64,000 nt of DNA from Schleiferiaceae bacterium (GCA_028357285.1 JAOMWM010000005.1:1-64000), one strand, 5' to 3'; shown: positions 43,369-53,104, counted from the stretch's first letter. The notes: a model not told the origin generated them from the sequence alone. Numbers and translations are program-made.

Positions 43369-43393
43369 ATCGTGTAAAACCTTTCTATTAAAA

Positions 43394-43425
43394 TTGGGTA
43401 CCGCATTGTGAGGTAGTTAAATTTG
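43394..43425 (+). promoter_or_regulatory. Promoter of the dioxygenase-M23 operon (TTG-N21-TAAATTTG)
   Basis: A TTG at 43394-43396 and a TAAATTTG box at 43418-43425 are separated by 21 bases, the classic Bacteroidota sigma-A layout, with the same spacing as the queA promoter. The box lies 19 bases before the start codon. Confidence 0.75.
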
Positions 43426-43444
43426 AGGTAAACCTTGAAGAACC

Positions 43445-44419
43445 ATGGAGTGGACCCCTGAATTGATGGAAAAGCTTACTGCCCTGCGCGGTAAGATCGA
43501 AAGTACCGGCCAAGATTTTGAGACCTACGTTGACGGTTGGCAGCGTGCACAGTTTAAAAATTATTGGGATTACATTCAATTAGAGACGCTTCTTAGTCTA
43601 CAACGCCCTGTTACAGATGTACAGGACGAACCTATCTTCATAATTTATCACCAGATTACAGAGTTGTATTTCAAACTTGCTCGTATTGAAATAGATGCAA
43701 TCGCTTCTGCTGAAGCGTTAGAAGTGTCCGATTTTAAAGAGCGTATAGATCGTTTAAATCGTTATTTCGGAGCGCTTCGTAGTAGTTTCGGAGTTATGGA
43801 AAAAGGCATGAAGAAGTCCGAGTTTTTGGCTTTTAGAGATGCACTAGCTCCTGCGTCCGGTTTTCAAAGTGCGCAATATCGCATGATTGAATTGGGCTGC
43901 GCCCCGGTGATTAATATCGTTGCAGAATTAAAGCGTGAAGAGTTACTTAGTTCCTCTATTGAAGAACAGATGGAAGCTATTTATTGGCGCGATGGTGCGA
44001 AAATAGAATCCACCGGTCAGCCGGCCTATACGGCTGTACAATTCATCGAGAAGTACTGGGATGATTTTTTGTTCGCGGCTGAATCCTATGAACACTGTAA
44101 TATTTGGGAACGCTTTTGCGAATTAAAACGTAATGGGCTTAGCGATGAAGAATTGGCAAGTCTCGAGAATGCATTGCGTTTGTTGGATTTGAATGTCAAT
44201 GTGAATTGGCCCTTGCAGCATTATAAAACAGCGGTACGTTACTTATCGAAGAAGCCAATTGATATTGCGGCTACAGGCGGTACGAATTGGCAGAAGTATT
44301 TACCCCCGAGATTCCAGCGCCGCATTTTTTATCCGGAATTATGGACAGAAACCCAGCGGGCCGAATGGGGTAAGAGTTGGGTAGAGGACGTACTACGAGA
44401 AATAGAAGGGGTTAAATGA
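43445..44419 (+). CDS. Tryptophan 2,3-dioxygenase family protein
   Basis: The 324-residue all-helical heme protein shows the family motifs PIFIIYHQITELYFKL (distal pocket, with the substrate-pocket His) and the substrate-binding ATGGTNWQKYLPPRF loop near residue 280. Tryptophan 2,3-dioxygenase opens the indole ring to N-formylkynurenine. No other kynurenine-pathway gene is nearby, so the physiological role is open. It has a well-formed promoter and overlaps the M23 peptidase gene by four bases (ATGA). Confidence 0.88.
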   Translation: MEWTPELMEKLTALRGKIESTGQDFETYVDGWQRAQFKNYWDYIQLETLLSLQRPVTDVQDEPIFIIYHQITELYFKLARIEIDAIASAEALEVSDFKERIDRLNRYFGALRSSFGVMEKGMKKSEFLAFRDALAPASGFQSAQYRMIELGCAPVINIVAELKREELLSSSIEEQMEAIYWRDGAKIESTGQPAYTAVQFIEKYWDDFLFAAESYEHCNIWERFCELKRNGLSDEELASLENALRLLDLNVNVNWPLQHYKTAVRYLSKKPIDIAATGGTNWQKYLPPRFQRRIFYPELWTETQRAEWGKSWVEDVLREIEGVK

Positions 44420-45660
44420 GTTTAAAAAAGAATGCCTGGATTGCCTTAGCGGCTCTATTTGTGTTGCTCATAATTTGGGTAATGTCCTCAAAAAATGAAC
44501 GGGTAACAGTCCTTGAAGAACAAGAAGAGGTGGCAGAGGTCGTTGAGCCAAGAGTTGTGTTGACTTTGCCTGCAGATACTTTGCGTTTCGAAAAACATAC
44601 CATTGCATCAGGCGAGAGTTTTGGCGCACTTTTGGGCAAACGCGGTATTGGTACGGCACAGATCTATAAAATTGCAGCAGCAGTAGAGGACCAGTTTAAT
44701 GTACGTCGCATTCGGGCGGGTATTGAAGTCCAATTCGCCACGGGAGATAGTTCGCTTTTCCCTTCCTATTTCATTTATCCAGAAAGTAAATATGAATATT
44801 GGATCATCGGGTTGCAAGATTCTATTTATGCGAAAAAAGTAGAAAAAGAACGTGAGGTTCGCCGAAGAGCCATTTCTGGAACCATCGACGATGCACTATA
44901 TCTCAGTGTAGGTCGTTCGGGCGGAACTCAAGCACTCGCCATGTCGCTAGTGGAGGTGTATGCATGGACTATTGATTTCTTCCGACTACAAAAAGGAGAT
45001 GCCTTTAGTGTTATTTACGAAGAGGAGTATGTAGATGATACAGTTTACGTAGGACTCAAGCGTGTAGTCGCAGCAAATCTGACGCACATGGGGAATGATT
45101 TTTATTCTTTTCCTTATGAAAATGAATTGGGCTTTCATGATTACTATGATGAAGAAGGACGTAGTTTACGAAAGACTTTTCTGCGCGCGCCTCTGAATTT
45201 CACCCGTATTTCTTCGAGGTATTCTGGTCGCCGTTTTCATCCTGTACAAAAACGTTGGAAGGCACATTTAGGAACAGATTACGCCGCGCCAACAGGGACC
45301 CCTATAATGACTACTGCAGACGGAGTTATCATTGCCGCCCAGTATACATCTGCTAACGGAAATTACGTCAAGGTTCGCCACAACAGTACCTACACTACTC
45401 AGTACCTGCACATGAGCAAAATTAAACCGGGCATTAAAAACGGGGTGAAAGTGAAACAAGGCGATGTTATTGGATATGTCGGTTCCACAGGGTTAGCTAC
45501 TGGCCCGCACGTGTGTTACCGCTTTTGGGTAAACGGAAAGCAGGTGGATCCGTACAAGCAAAAATTACCGGATGCTAAGCCGCTTACGGCCGATCGGATG
45601 GACGTGTATCAATCCTACATGACACGCTTAAAAGAAGAATTGGATTCCCTTACCCAATAA
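44416..45660 (+). CDS. M23-family peptidoglycan endopeptidase with His-to-Cys zinc-site change
   Basis: The 414-residue protein has an N-terminal anchor (residues 6-22), an OapA/LysM-like region (about 50-110; FEKHTIASGESFGALLGKRG) and a C-terminal LytM/M23 domain (about 270-385). Two zinc ligands, His284 and Asp288, lie in the HLGTDYAAPTGTP motif. The usual H-x-H motif reads GPHVCYRFW, with His365 kept and the third ligand position occupied by Cys367. Comparable enzymes cut peptide cross-links in peptidoglycan. It overlaps the dioxygenase gene by four bases and the convergent leuS by 11 bases. Confidence 0.9.
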   Translation: MSLKKNAWIALAALFVLLIIWVMSSKNERVTVLEEQEEVAEVVEPRVVLTLPADTLRFEKHTIASGESFGALLGKRGIGTAQIYKIAAAVEDQFNVRRIRAGIEVQFATGDSSLFPSYFIYPESKYEYWIIGLQDSIYAKKVEKEREVRRRAISGTIDDALYLSVGRSGGTQALAMSLVEVYAWTIDFFRLQKGDAFSVIYEEEYVDDTVYVGLKRVVAANLTHMGNDFYSFPYENELGFHDYYDEEGRSLRKTFLRAPLNFTRISSRYSGRRFHPVQKRWKAHLGTDYAAPTGTPIMTTADGVIIAAQYTSANGNYVKVRHNSTYTTQYLHMSKIKPGIKNGVKVKQGDVIGYVGSTGLATGPHVCYRFWVNGKQVDPYKQKLPDAKPLTADRMDVYQSYMTRLKEELDSLTQ

Positions 45661-48409
45661 CGATATTAATAATTCGTCCAGGCACGACTATCATTTTGCG
45701 GACTTGCTTCTCGCCGATCTGTTCTAAAGTACGTGGATCTTCTAGAACTACTTTTTCAATGGCATCTTTATCCATATCCAGCGGTAATTCTAATTGAAAG
45801 CGTACTTTTCCATTGAAAGAAACCGGATAATTCTTGCTGCTTTCGATTAAATAGCTTTCGTTGTGCTGAGGGTAAGACGCATGGGTCACAGAACCTGTGC
45901 CGCCTAATTTTTCCCAAAGCTCTTCTGCTAAATGTGGCGCAAACGGCGCGATGAGTCGAACTAGAGGTTCAAGCACTTCTCGATTATTTGTCTTTAACTC
46001 CGTCAATTCATTCGTAGCGATCATAAAGGCACTGACGGAAGTGTTGAAACTGAAGTTTTCAATATCCTCGCCTACCTTTTTAATACAGGTATGTGCTGCT
46101 TTAAGCGCATTTTTATCTGCAGGGGCATCGCTTACCGCAAAGGTGCCGTCCATATGAAAGAGCTTCCAGAATTTACGTTGGAATCCCGCGACACCGCTTA
46201 ATCCCTGAGTATTCCACGGTTTACTCTGTTCAATGGGTCCTAAGAACATTTCATACATGCGGAGTACATCGGCGCCATACTTTAAGACAATTTCGTCGGG
46301 ATTTGTCACGTTGAATTTCGATTTGGACATTTTTTCCACCTCCCTACTGCAGATGTACTTCCCTTCTTCTAAAATGAATTCGGCACTCTTGTACTCTTCA
46401 CGCCAATTTTTAAACGCTTCGACATCCAACTCGTCGCCTTGCAAGAAACTGACATCCGCATGCAGTGGATGTGTTTCGTATTGGTCTTTTAAACCTGAAC
46501 TTACGAATGTATTTGCACCATTGATGCGATGCACAAAGGCACTGATGCCCTGAATCATCCCCTGATTGATGAGTTTTTTAAACGGCTCATCAAAAGTAAT
46601 ATGGCCTAAATCATAAAGTGCTTTTGTCCAAAACCTTGAGTAGAGTAGGTGGCCGGTGGCATGTTCAGAGCCGCCCACATAAAGATCAACTTGATTCCAG
46701 TATGCTACAGTTGACTCGCCGGCAAATTCGGTCTTATTATGAGCGTCCATATAACGTAGGAAGTACCATGAAGATCCTGCCCAACCGGGCATGGTGGTAG
46801 TTTCCAGTGGACATCCATTATACGTCCAGTTTTCTGCTCGGGCCAATGGCGGTTCCCCATCTTCAGTAGGGAGGTAAGCATCTACTGCGGGTAGTGTCAA
46901 TGGAAGGTCTTCCAGAGGTAGTGTTTTAGGAATTCCTTCTTCATAAAATATAGGAATGGGCTCGCCCCAATACCGTTGGCGGCCGAAGATGGCATCACGC
47001 AGCTTAAACTGAGTCGCGCCTTTTCCGTAGCCAATTTCTTCTAAATGCGCAATCATTTTTCCCTTCGCGTCCATGCAATCCATGCCGTCGAGGAATCCTG
47101 AATTCACCATTTTACCCGATTTCGCATCGTAGCTCTCCTTTGTAATATTACCTCCTTCAACTACTTCCTCGATAGGAAGATCGAAGTGCTTAGCGAAGGC
47201 GTAGTCTCTGCTGTCGTGCGCTGGCACTGCCATTACAGCGCCTGTGCCATAGCTGGCTAATACATAATCGCCAATCCAAATCGGCACTTGTGCTTTTGTG
47301 ATTGGATGAAGTGCACAGGCCCCGGTAAAGCAACCGCTGATGGTTTTTGTATCTGCCATTCGATCGCGCTCGCTGCGAGATGCGGCTTTTTCTTTATAGG
47401 CTGCTACGGCCTCGCTGCGCTCGGCCGTAGTAATAGCGTCAACTAATTCGTGTTCAGGTGCTAGCGTCAGAAAAGTCGCCCCAAAGAGCGTGTCGGGACG
47501 GGTCGAAAAAACTTCAATCCGTCCAGGGTGATCTTGAATGTCAAAAAACAGAGCTGCTCCAACAGACTTACCAATCCAATTGCGCTGCGTCTCTTTCAAT
47601 GCGTTGCTCCAGTCGATGCGATCGAGACCTTCCAAAAGGCGGTCTGCATATGCGGTAATGCGCATGGACCACTGCATCATTTTTTTCTGAATAACGGGAT
47701 GGCCACCTCTTTCACTAACACCGTCTTTTACCTCATCATTTGCAAGTACAGTTCCTAACGCTGGACACCAGTTTACGTTACTTTCGCTGCGGTAGGCCAA
47801 ACGATAATTTAAGAGCACCTCAGATTGGGCCTTTGCGTTCAAGCTATTCCACTCCTCTGCAGTAAGCACCATTACTTCGGTTTCGGCTGCCTGAAGACCC
47901 TCAGTTCCGCGCTCATTTAAATGCTGAATGAGGGAATCAATGTGACGACTTTTTCCGCTGGAATAGTCATACCAAGCATCAAAAAGTTGAATAAAAATCC
48001 ATTGTGTCCATCTGTAATAGGATGGATCTGTCGTTTTAAATTCACGCGACCAGTCTAAACCAAAACCAATATTATCCAATTGCTCGCGGTAGCGGGCAGT
48101 ATTGATTGCGGTGGTTTTTTCGGGGTGTTGACCGGTTTGAATGGCGTACTGTTCTGCTGGAAGGCCGAAGGCATCATAGCCCATCGGGTGCAAGACATTG
48201 AATCCTTTTTGCTTTTTGTAGCGGCCGTAAATATCTGAGGCTATGTATCCTAGCGGATGCCCGACGTGCAATCCTGCACCTGAAGGGTAAGGGAACATGT
48301 CCAACACATAAAACTTAGGTTGGTCACTCGAGTTTGGAGCATGATAGGTGCCGTTTTCGGCCCAAATCTGCTGCCATTTTTTATCTATTTCGTTGTGGTT
48401 GTACTCCAT
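45650..48409 (-). CDS. leuS: Leucyl-tRNA synthetase
   Basis: The 919-residue class I synthetase charges tRNA-Leu. The HIGH box is HVGH at residues 48-51 within MFPYPSGAGLHVGHPLGY, the CP1 editing domain includes FSTRPDTLFGATF, and the KMSKS loop is intact (VEKMSKSKFN). The C-terminal anticodon-binding domain ends IIVIG-like (RIINIVIG). The ATG at 48409 is preferred over one at 48496, which would lie in the ftsX gene region and adds an unconserved N-terminus. It is divergent from ftsX with a 69-base gap. Confidence 0.97.
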   Translation of the reverse strand: MEYNHNEIDKKWQQIWAENGTYHAPNSSDQPKFYVLDMFPYPSGAGLHVGHPLGYIASDIYGRYKKQKGFNVLHPMGYDAFGLPAEQYAIQTGQHPEKTTAINTARYREQLDNIGFGLDWSREFKTTDPSYYRWTQWIFIQLFDAWYDYSSGKSRHIDSLIQHLNERGTEGLQAAETEVMVLTAEEWNSLNAKAQSEVLLNYRLAYRSESNVNWCPALGTVLANDEVKDGVSERGGHPVIQKKMMQWSMRITAYADRLLEGLDRIDWSNALKETQRNWIGKSVGAALFFDIQDHPGRIEVFSTRPDTLFGATFLTLAPEHELVDAITTAERSEAVAAYKEKAASRSERDRMADTKTISGCFTGACALHPITKAQVPIWIGDYVLASYGTGAVMAVPAHDSRDYAFAKHFDLPIEEVVEGGNITKESYDAKSGKMVNSGFLDGMDCMDAKGKMIAHLEEIGYGKGATQFKLRDAIFGRQRYWGEPIPIFYEEGIPKTLPLEDLPLTLPAVDAYLPTEDGEPPLARAENWTYNGCPLETTTMPGWAGSSWYFLRYMDAHNKTEFAGESTVAYWNQVDLYVGGSEHATGHLLYSRFWTKALYDLGHITFDEPFKKLINQGMIQGISAFVHRINGANTFVSSGLKDQYETHPLHADVSFLQGDELDVEAFKNWREEYKSAEFILEEGKYICSREVEKMSKSKFNVTNPDEIVLKYGADVLRMYEMFLGPIEQSKPWNTQGLSGVAGFQRKFWKLFHMDGTFAVSDAPADKNALKAAHTCIKKVGEDIENFSFNTSVSAFMIATNELTELKTNNREVLEPLVRLIAPFAPHLAEELWEKLGGTGSVTHASYPQHNESYLIESSKNYPVSFNGKVRFQLELPLDMDKDAIEKVVLEDPRTLEQIGEKQVRKMIVVPGRIINIVIG

Positions 48410-48478
48410 AGCGTTAAAGAAGTGTTGAACATGCGCGAAATTAGTGAATGCGCCGCTAGATTTACTATTTTCGCTGCA

Positions 48479-49357
48479 ATGAGTTCTAAAGAACAAAAAT
48501 TTACTTCTTCGCGCGTACGATCCTCGTACCTGTCTGTTGTCGTTTCTATGACTCTGGTCCTTTTTGTGCTTGGAGTTTTGTGCTCGCTCGTATTTTCTGC
48601 AAAAGCATTGACTCAGGCCGTGCGTGAAAACTTTACGTTCACTTTAGTATTGGATGAGTCCGTTCCAGAAGAAGAGTTACGCACATTAGTGAAGTCACAG
48701 CAGTTAGCGGACTATGCGAAAAGTGCAGAATTGGTCACAAAAGAGGAGGCAGCAGCAGCACTTCAGGTAGATTTAGGTGAGGATTTTGTAGAATTCTTAG
48801 GATACAATCCGCTTTCAAATACTGTAGACTTGCATTTAAACGGCGCCTTTGTGGCTTCAGGTAATCTAGAAGAGCTTCGACAAGAACTACTTCGGGATCC
48901 TTATATTGAAGATGTGCTCTACGATCCGGATCTTATTAGCCTGGTAAATCAAAATATTGAAAAAATTAGCTGGATTCTTGTTGGGGCCGTTTTGGTATTG
49001 TTGTTAGTTGCACTTGCGTTGATCAATTCAAGCATACGTCTAACCATTTACTCGAAGCGCTTCTTGTTGAAGACCATGCAATTGGTAGGAGCCACTTCTG
49101 GATTTATTAGAAGGCCTTATCTCATAAATAGTTTAGTGTTAGGTGTGCTGAGTGCAGCATTGAGTATGGGGTTATTACTCGCTTTAGGTGCCGCGTTGGA
49201 TAATTATTTTCCCACGCTCCTAGCACTTTTTGAGAGAGAAACTATTTTGGTAGTATTTGCTGCCCTATTATGTATTGGCTTGCTAGTGCCTGGAGTTTCT
49301 ACGGCCATTGCGATACGTAAATATTTAAAATTAAGAACGAACGAATTATACTATTAA
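48479..49357 (+). CDS. ftsX: Cell division protein FtsX
   Basis: The 292-residue permease-like protein has four helices (about residues 20-42, 165-190, 217-240 and 258-280) and a periplasmic domain between the first two, the FtsX layout. FtsX, with FtsE, links divisome assembly to peptidoglycan hydrolase activation, often an M23-type enzyme. The motif IALINSSIRLTIYSKRFLLKTMQLVGAT (read in part) is typical of FtsX. The ATG at 48479 is preceded five bases upstream by a -7-like TATTTTCG, suggesting a possible leaderless start. It begins the ftsX-DUF3098-uppP-truB run. Confidence 0.93.
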   Translation: MSSKEQKFTSSRVRSSYLSVVVSMTLVLFVLGVLCSLVFSAKALTQAVRENFTFTLVLDESVPEEELRTLVKSQQLADYAKSAELVTKEEAAAALQVDLGEDFVEFLGYNPLSNTVDLHLNGAFVASGNLEELRQELLRDPYIEDVLYDPDLISLVNQNIEKISWILVGAVLVLLLVALALINSSIRLTIYSKRFLLKTMQLVGATSGFIRRPYLINSLVLGVLSAALSMGLLLALGAALDNYFPTLLALFERETILVVFAALLCIGLLVPGVSTAIAIRKYLKLRTNELYY

Positions 49358-49359
49358 CT

Positions 49360-49593
49360 ATGGAAAATAAAGATGCTTTCCTTTTTGACCGGAGAAAATA
49401 TGTAGTCCTCATCGCTGGATTACTTATGCTTGCTATTGGGTTTGCTTTGATGTTGGGTGGTGGTTCAGACGCCCCGGATGAATTCAACGAAGAGATTTTT
49501 GGTGCGCAGCGTATTGGTGTGGCGCCGTGGTTCATTTTCATCGGTTTGTTGTTGCCTATCGCAGCAATTATGATGAAGAAAAAGGAAGATTAA
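49360..49593 (+). CDS. DUF3098 family small membrane protein
   Basis: The 77-residue protein has two helices (about residues 14-31 and 52-70) and the family pattern FDRRKYVVLIAG and GAQRIGVAPWFIFIGL. DUF3098 proteins of Bacteroidota lie between ftsX and uppP, and their function is unknown; a link to envelope growth is inferred from that place. The gene starts three bases after ftsX. Confidence 0.85.
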   Translation: MENKDAFLFDRRKYVVLIAGLLMLAIGFALMLGGGSDAPDEFNEEIFGAQRIGVAPWFIFIGLLLPIAAIMMKKKED

Positions 49594-49602
49594 GTTTTTG
49601 CT

Positions 49603-50403
49603 ATGACGCCAATCCAAGCTTTAATACTGGGACTCATACAAGGCCTGACGGAATTCTTGCCTGTAAGTTCTTCCGGTCATCTTGAAATCGGTAAAGCACT
49701 TTTTGGTCTTGAGATGTCGGGTGCCCAGAGCTTAACGTTCGATGTCGTTGTGCATGCGGGTACAGCGTTGTCTACAATCGTAGTGTTTAGAAAAGACATT
49801 GCGGAGCTGATTTCGGGTGTGCTAAAATTCAAATGGAATGCGGAAACAAAGTTTGCAAGTTTCGTTTTGATTTCAATGCTACCTGCGGCGTTCATTGGAT
49901 TAGTCTTTGAAGAACAGATTGATGTTTTATTTGAGGGTCAATTACTTCTTATAGGTGCAATGTTAGCCTTAACCGGAGTATTACTATTTCTTGCAGACCG
50001 TGCTAAGGAAACACGTAAAAGCGTGCAGGGAATTGATGCCTTTGTGGTTGGATTGGCTCAAGCAGTGGCCATCTTGCCGGGAATCTCTCGCAGTGGCGCA
50101 ACTATTTCTACCTCTGTTTTGCTCGGTATAGACCGTGCGAAGGCTGCACGATTCTCTTTTCTAATGGTGCTCCCCATAATCCTGGGTAAAGCATTTTTAG
50201 ATGCAAAAGATATTGTCGCAGGAGAGACTATGGGCGAAGAAGTCAGCGGTGCCGTTTTAATTATAGGTTTACTTGCGGCTTTCCTTAGTGGAATTGTAGC
50301 ATGTAATTGGATGGTCGCCCTCGTAAAGCGCAGCCAATTGAAATATTTCTCTTACTACTGTTTCGCGGTGGCTGCCATCGTTTTGATCAGTCAACTCTTC
50401 TAA
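49603..50403 (+). CDS. uppP: Undecaprenyl-diphosphatase
   Basis: The 266-residue membrane enzyme recycles undecaprenyl pyrophosphate to the monophosphate carrier used for peptidoglycan and surface glycans. The catalytic signatures QGLTEFLPVSSSGH (residues 13-26, with Glu17) and PGISRSGATIST are intact, and about eight helices are predicted. Also known as BacA in relation to bacitracin resistance. It begins nine bases after the DUF3098 gene. Confidence 0.97.
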   Translation: MTPIQALILGLIQGLTEFLPVSSSGHLEIGKALFGLEMSGAQSLTFDVVVHAGTALSTIVVFRKDIAELISGVLKFKWNAETKFASFVLISMLPAAFIGLVFEEQIDVLFEGQLLLIGAMLALTGVLLFLADRAKETRKSVQGIDAFVVGLAQAVAILPGISRSGATISTSVLLGIDRAKAARFSFLMVLPIILGKAFLDAKDIVAGETMGEEVSGAVLIIGLLAAFLSGIVACNWMVALVKRSQLKYFSYYCFAVAAIVLISQLF

Positions 50404-50406
50404 ACA

Positions 50407-51108
50407 TTGACTAAAGCATCAATATTAGCAGGGGAAGTCCTTCTCGTGGATAAACCTCTTGAGTGGACTAGCTTTCAGGCGGTCGCGAAAATTCGCTTTA
50501 CCCTTCAAAAAGAATTGGGTCTTAAAAAGCTTAAAGTAGGACATGCTGGTACGCTCGATCCGCTAGCCACGGGATTGCTTATCATTTGTGTCGGTAAAAA
50601 GACCAAAGAGATTGCCAGTTTCATGGGACAGGAGAAGGAGTATATTGCTGAAATCACTTTTGGCGGTACTACACCTTCGTATGATTTAGAAAGTGAAATT
50701 GATGCTACCTATCCGACTGAGCATATTTCTACTGCTGCGATAACGGAAATACTTCCGCAGTTTCAAGGAGAAATTCAACAGTTACCACCCATTTTTTCAG
50801 CGATCAAGCAAGGTGGCGTGCGGATGTATGAAAAAGCGCGCGCTGGCGAAGAAGTGATCGTGGAGCCACGTACGGTTCACATTGATGAAATGGAAATTTT
50901 ATCTTTTACAGATAATGTACTAAAGCTTCGTGTGGTTTGCGGCAAAGGAACCTATATCCGATCTTTAGCACACGACTTGGGTAAGGCACTTCATTCAGGG
51001 GCACATTTGAGCGCATTGCGTAGAACAAAAATCGGGTCCTTCGCTGCCGATGGCGCCAAGAACCCGATAGAGTGGTCTGCGTATTTCAAGTCTGCCTTAA
51101 GGGGCTAG
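50407..51108 (+). CDS. truB: tRNA pseudouridine-55 synthase TruB
   Basis: The 233-residue enzyme makes pseudouridine 55 in the T-loop of tRNA. The catalytic Asp51 is in GHAGTLDPLATGLL, and the KGTYIRSLAHDLG motif is present. Only TTG (50407) gives a start compatible with the conserved N-terminus (VLLVDKPLEWTSF), three bases after the uppP stop. The C-terminal PUA-like region is short. The stop overlaps the stop of the convergent gene by four bases (CTAG). Confidence 0.95.
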   Translation: MTKASILAGEVLLVDKPLEWTSFQAVAKIRFTLQKELGLKKLKVGHAGTLDPLATGLLIICVGKKTKEIASFMGQEKEYIAEITFGGTTPSYDLESEIDATYPTEHISTAAITEILPQFQGEIQQLPPIFSAIKQGGVRMYEKARAGEEVIVEPRTVHIDEMEILSFTDNVLKLRVVCGKGTYIRSLAHDLGKALHSGAHLSALRRTKIGSFAADGAKNPIEWSAYFKSALRG

Positions 51109-51827
51109 TCTAGATAGTTGCTTTTCCAAAGGTTGGCATTGAAATTTTTCATTCTACTAAAACCGTAAAGCGCAGTCATTGCGCCTGTAGAAAAGACCAT
51201 CCAGAAGAAGAAGATTACACGAAGGTGCAGGATGGTACCCGTATCCTTTGGTCCTCTGATAAGACTTTCCGGGAAGAGTAAGGCTACGGCCAAGCAAAAT
51301 CCAAATACGGTCTTCATAAGACTTTCGAAATCTCTAAATGGATATACTAAAGCTTTGCGTAATGGGTGTAAGTCGTTGCCCCATCTAGCCAGTAAGTAAT
51401 GGTATCCGCCGCCCATAGGGACGAACAGTAAAGGGTCTTTGTCTTTCTCCGCTAATTTGAACATACCTGCGGGTGCAATCATTTTGAATCCCTTAATCTC
51501 GCGCCCCTGAGCCATTTCAAATTCCTTAACCGTATCTAAAGCCTCAGCTGGGAAGGTGCCGTTGAAACGCTTGGAATCTAAAAACCGGAGACGGTAGTCC
51601 ACACAAAGCTTTTTGATATCCGTGATGTGGTAAATTCTATCTGTCTCGAGTGCGTCAAAATTCAACACTTCATGATCACCTTTCGATTCGAAGAGGTTCG
51701 CTAAAATTCGCTCGCCCTCAGTAGGAGCGTTTAGCAATGTTTTAAACCCTTCTAGTACATTTGGGTGAACTGAGGTCGTGTTTTTTGAACGTAAACCGCT
51801 CAACTTTTCGTGTAGATTAACTCCCAT
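51105..51827 (-). CDS. Unknown protein with two C-terminal membrane helices
   Basis: This 240-residue protein has a hydrophilic N-terminal ~165 residues, with a mixed alpha/beta pattern (NFDALETDRIYHITDIKKL) and the segment GGGYHYLLARWGNDLHPLRK, followed by two helices near residues 175-195 and 205-225. The soluble part probably faces the cytoplasm. I do not recognise a named family, although similar hypothetical proteins occur in related genomes as far as I recall. Its terminal codon overlaps truB by four bases on the opposite strand. No function is assigned. Confidence 0.75.
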   Translation of the reverse strand: MGVNLHEKLSGLRSKNTTSVHPNVLEGFKTLLNAPTEGERILANLFESKGDHEVLNFDALETDRIYHITDIKKLCVDYRLRFLDSKRFNGTFPAEALDTVKEFEMAQGREIKGFKMIAPAGMFKLAEKDKDPLLFVPMGGGYHYLLARWGNDLHPLRKALVYPFRDFESLMKTVFGFCLAVALLFPESLIRGPKDTGTILHLRVIFFFWMVFSTGAMTALYGFSRMKNFNANLWKSNYLD

Positions 51828-51926
51828 AATATTGTATTTGAATGCGTCCGTTCAATCCATGTGTGGCGAGTAGGTTTAACAAATGTCGGAACTGCATTGT
51901 TTAAAATCGATTGGTTCGCAAAAAAC

Positions 51927-51958
51927 TTGACAAAGGGGGGATCGAAATTGTATCTTTG
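51927..51958 (+). promoter_or_regulatory. Promoter of queA (TTG-N21-TATCTTTG)
   Basis: TTG at 51927-51929 and TATCTTTG at 51951-51958 are separated by 21 bases, a textbook Bacteroidota -33/-7 pair, with the ATG 39 bases downstream. The rest of the 169-base gap shows no other clear signal. Confidence 0.8.
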
Positions 51959-51996
51959 CCGCTCTCTTAATATTAACTTTTCAAAGCCCGTAAGCT

Positions 51997-53052
51997 ATGA
52001 AAATGAAACTTTCACACTTCGCGTATGATCTCCCAAAGGAGCTAATCGCGCAAGAACCGACGATTCACCGCGACGATAGTCGTTTAATGGTAGTTCATAA
52101 AGACACTGGTGAAATCGAACACAAGCACTTTCACGAAGTCATTGATTATTTTGACGATGGTGACGTAATGGTCCTCAACAATACAAAGGTATTTCCCGCT
52201 CGAATGTGGGGAAACAAGGAAAAAACGGGTGCGCGCATCGAAGTTTTTCTTCTTCGTGAGTTGAATTCCGAAAGTCGTTTGTGGGACGTACTGGTTGATC
52301 CAGCACGTAAAATTAGAATTGGTAACAAATTGTATTTTGGAGAAGATGATTCTCTAGTTGCTGAGGTTATTGATAATACCACGTCACGTGGGAGAACGCT
52401 ACGTTTCCTTTTTGATGGAAGTTATGAGGAGTTTCGTGCGAAGTTGAAGGAAATGGGTGAAACGCCCTTGCCGAAGTACATCGATCGTGAGCCCACAGAA
52501 GAAGATAGCGAACGTTACCAGACCATTTTTTCAAAAGTGGAAGGTGCAGTTGCAGCGCCGGTTGCTGGATTGCATTTCTCAAAGCACCTTATGAAGCGCT
52601 TAGAAATCAAAGGTGTTCACTTACCGGAGCTAACGCACCATGTGGGTTTAGGAACTTTTCGCCCAGTTGAGGTGGAAGATTTGAGCAAACATAAAATGGA
52701 CAGTGAACAATATTTCTTACCGCAAGGCACCGCTGATACCATTAACACGGCATTAGCTGAAAAGCGAAGAGTATGTGCTATTGGCACAACCACTGTACGA
52801 ACCATCGAGAGTTCTTTAACTACAGGTGGACGTGTGACTGGCAGTGAAGGATGGACAAATAAGTTCATTTTCCCACCCTACGAGGTACAAGTACCAGATG
52901 CGATGGTGACTAATTTCCATCCTCCAGGTTCTACTTTATTGATGATGAACAGTGCGATGTTGGGTCATGATCTCGCCATGCATGCGATCAACGAGGCTAT
53001 TAAGGAAAAGTATCGCTTCCTTGCTTTCGGAGATGCCATGTTGATCATCTAA
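51997..53052 (+). CDS. queA: S-adenosylmethionine:tRNA ribosyltransferase-isomerase
   Basis: The 351-residue enzyme transfers and rearranges the ribosyl group of S-adenosylmethionine onto 7-aminomethyl-7-deazaguanine in tRNA, giving epoxyqueuosine. Family signatures are [18 protein letters not shown] at the start, [30 protein letters not shown] and [12 protein letters not shown] second in-frame ATG lies two codons in, so the exact start is uncertain by two residues. With queD at 24.1 kb it shows that queuosine is made de novo. A terminator follows. Confidence 0.97.
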   Translation: MKMKLSHFAYDLPKELIAQEPTIHRDDSRLMVVHKDTGEIEHKHFHEVIDYFDDGDVMVLNNTKVFPARMWGNKEKTGARIEVFLLRELNSESRLWDVLVDPARKIRIGNKLYFGEDDSLVAEVIDNTTSRGRTLRFLFDGSYEEFRAKLKEMGETPLPKYIDREPTEEDSERYQTIFSKVEGAVAAPVAGLHFSKHLMKRLEIKGVHLPELTHHVGLGTFRPVEVEDLSKHKMDSEQYFLPQGTADTINTALAEKRRVCAIGTTTVRTIESSLTTGGRVTGSEGWTNKFIFPPYEVQVPDAMVTNFHPPGSTLLMMNSAMLGHDLAMHAINEAIKEKYRFLAFGDAMLII

Positions 53053-53072
53053 TACAGATCAGAAAACTGAAG

Positions 53073-53104
53073 AAATGCCCTGCAGTGCAAACTGTGGGGC
53101 ATTT
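53073..53104 (+). terminator. Intrinsic terminator after queA
   Basis: Arms AAATGCCC and GGGCATTT extend through TGCAGT/ACTGTG (with two G-T pairs) to a 14-pair stem with a GCAA loop, followed by a T-rich tract. It ends at the last base before the convergent glycosyltransferase stop codon and may serve both strands. Confidence 0.85.

Noticed and set aside
47402..47425. Inverted repeat CTACGGCC...GGCCGTAG inside leuS
   Set aside because: It encodes the ordinary Ala/Glu/Arg-rich segment of the leucyl-tRNA synthetase editing region, and the 8-bp arms are not rare enough to need another cause.
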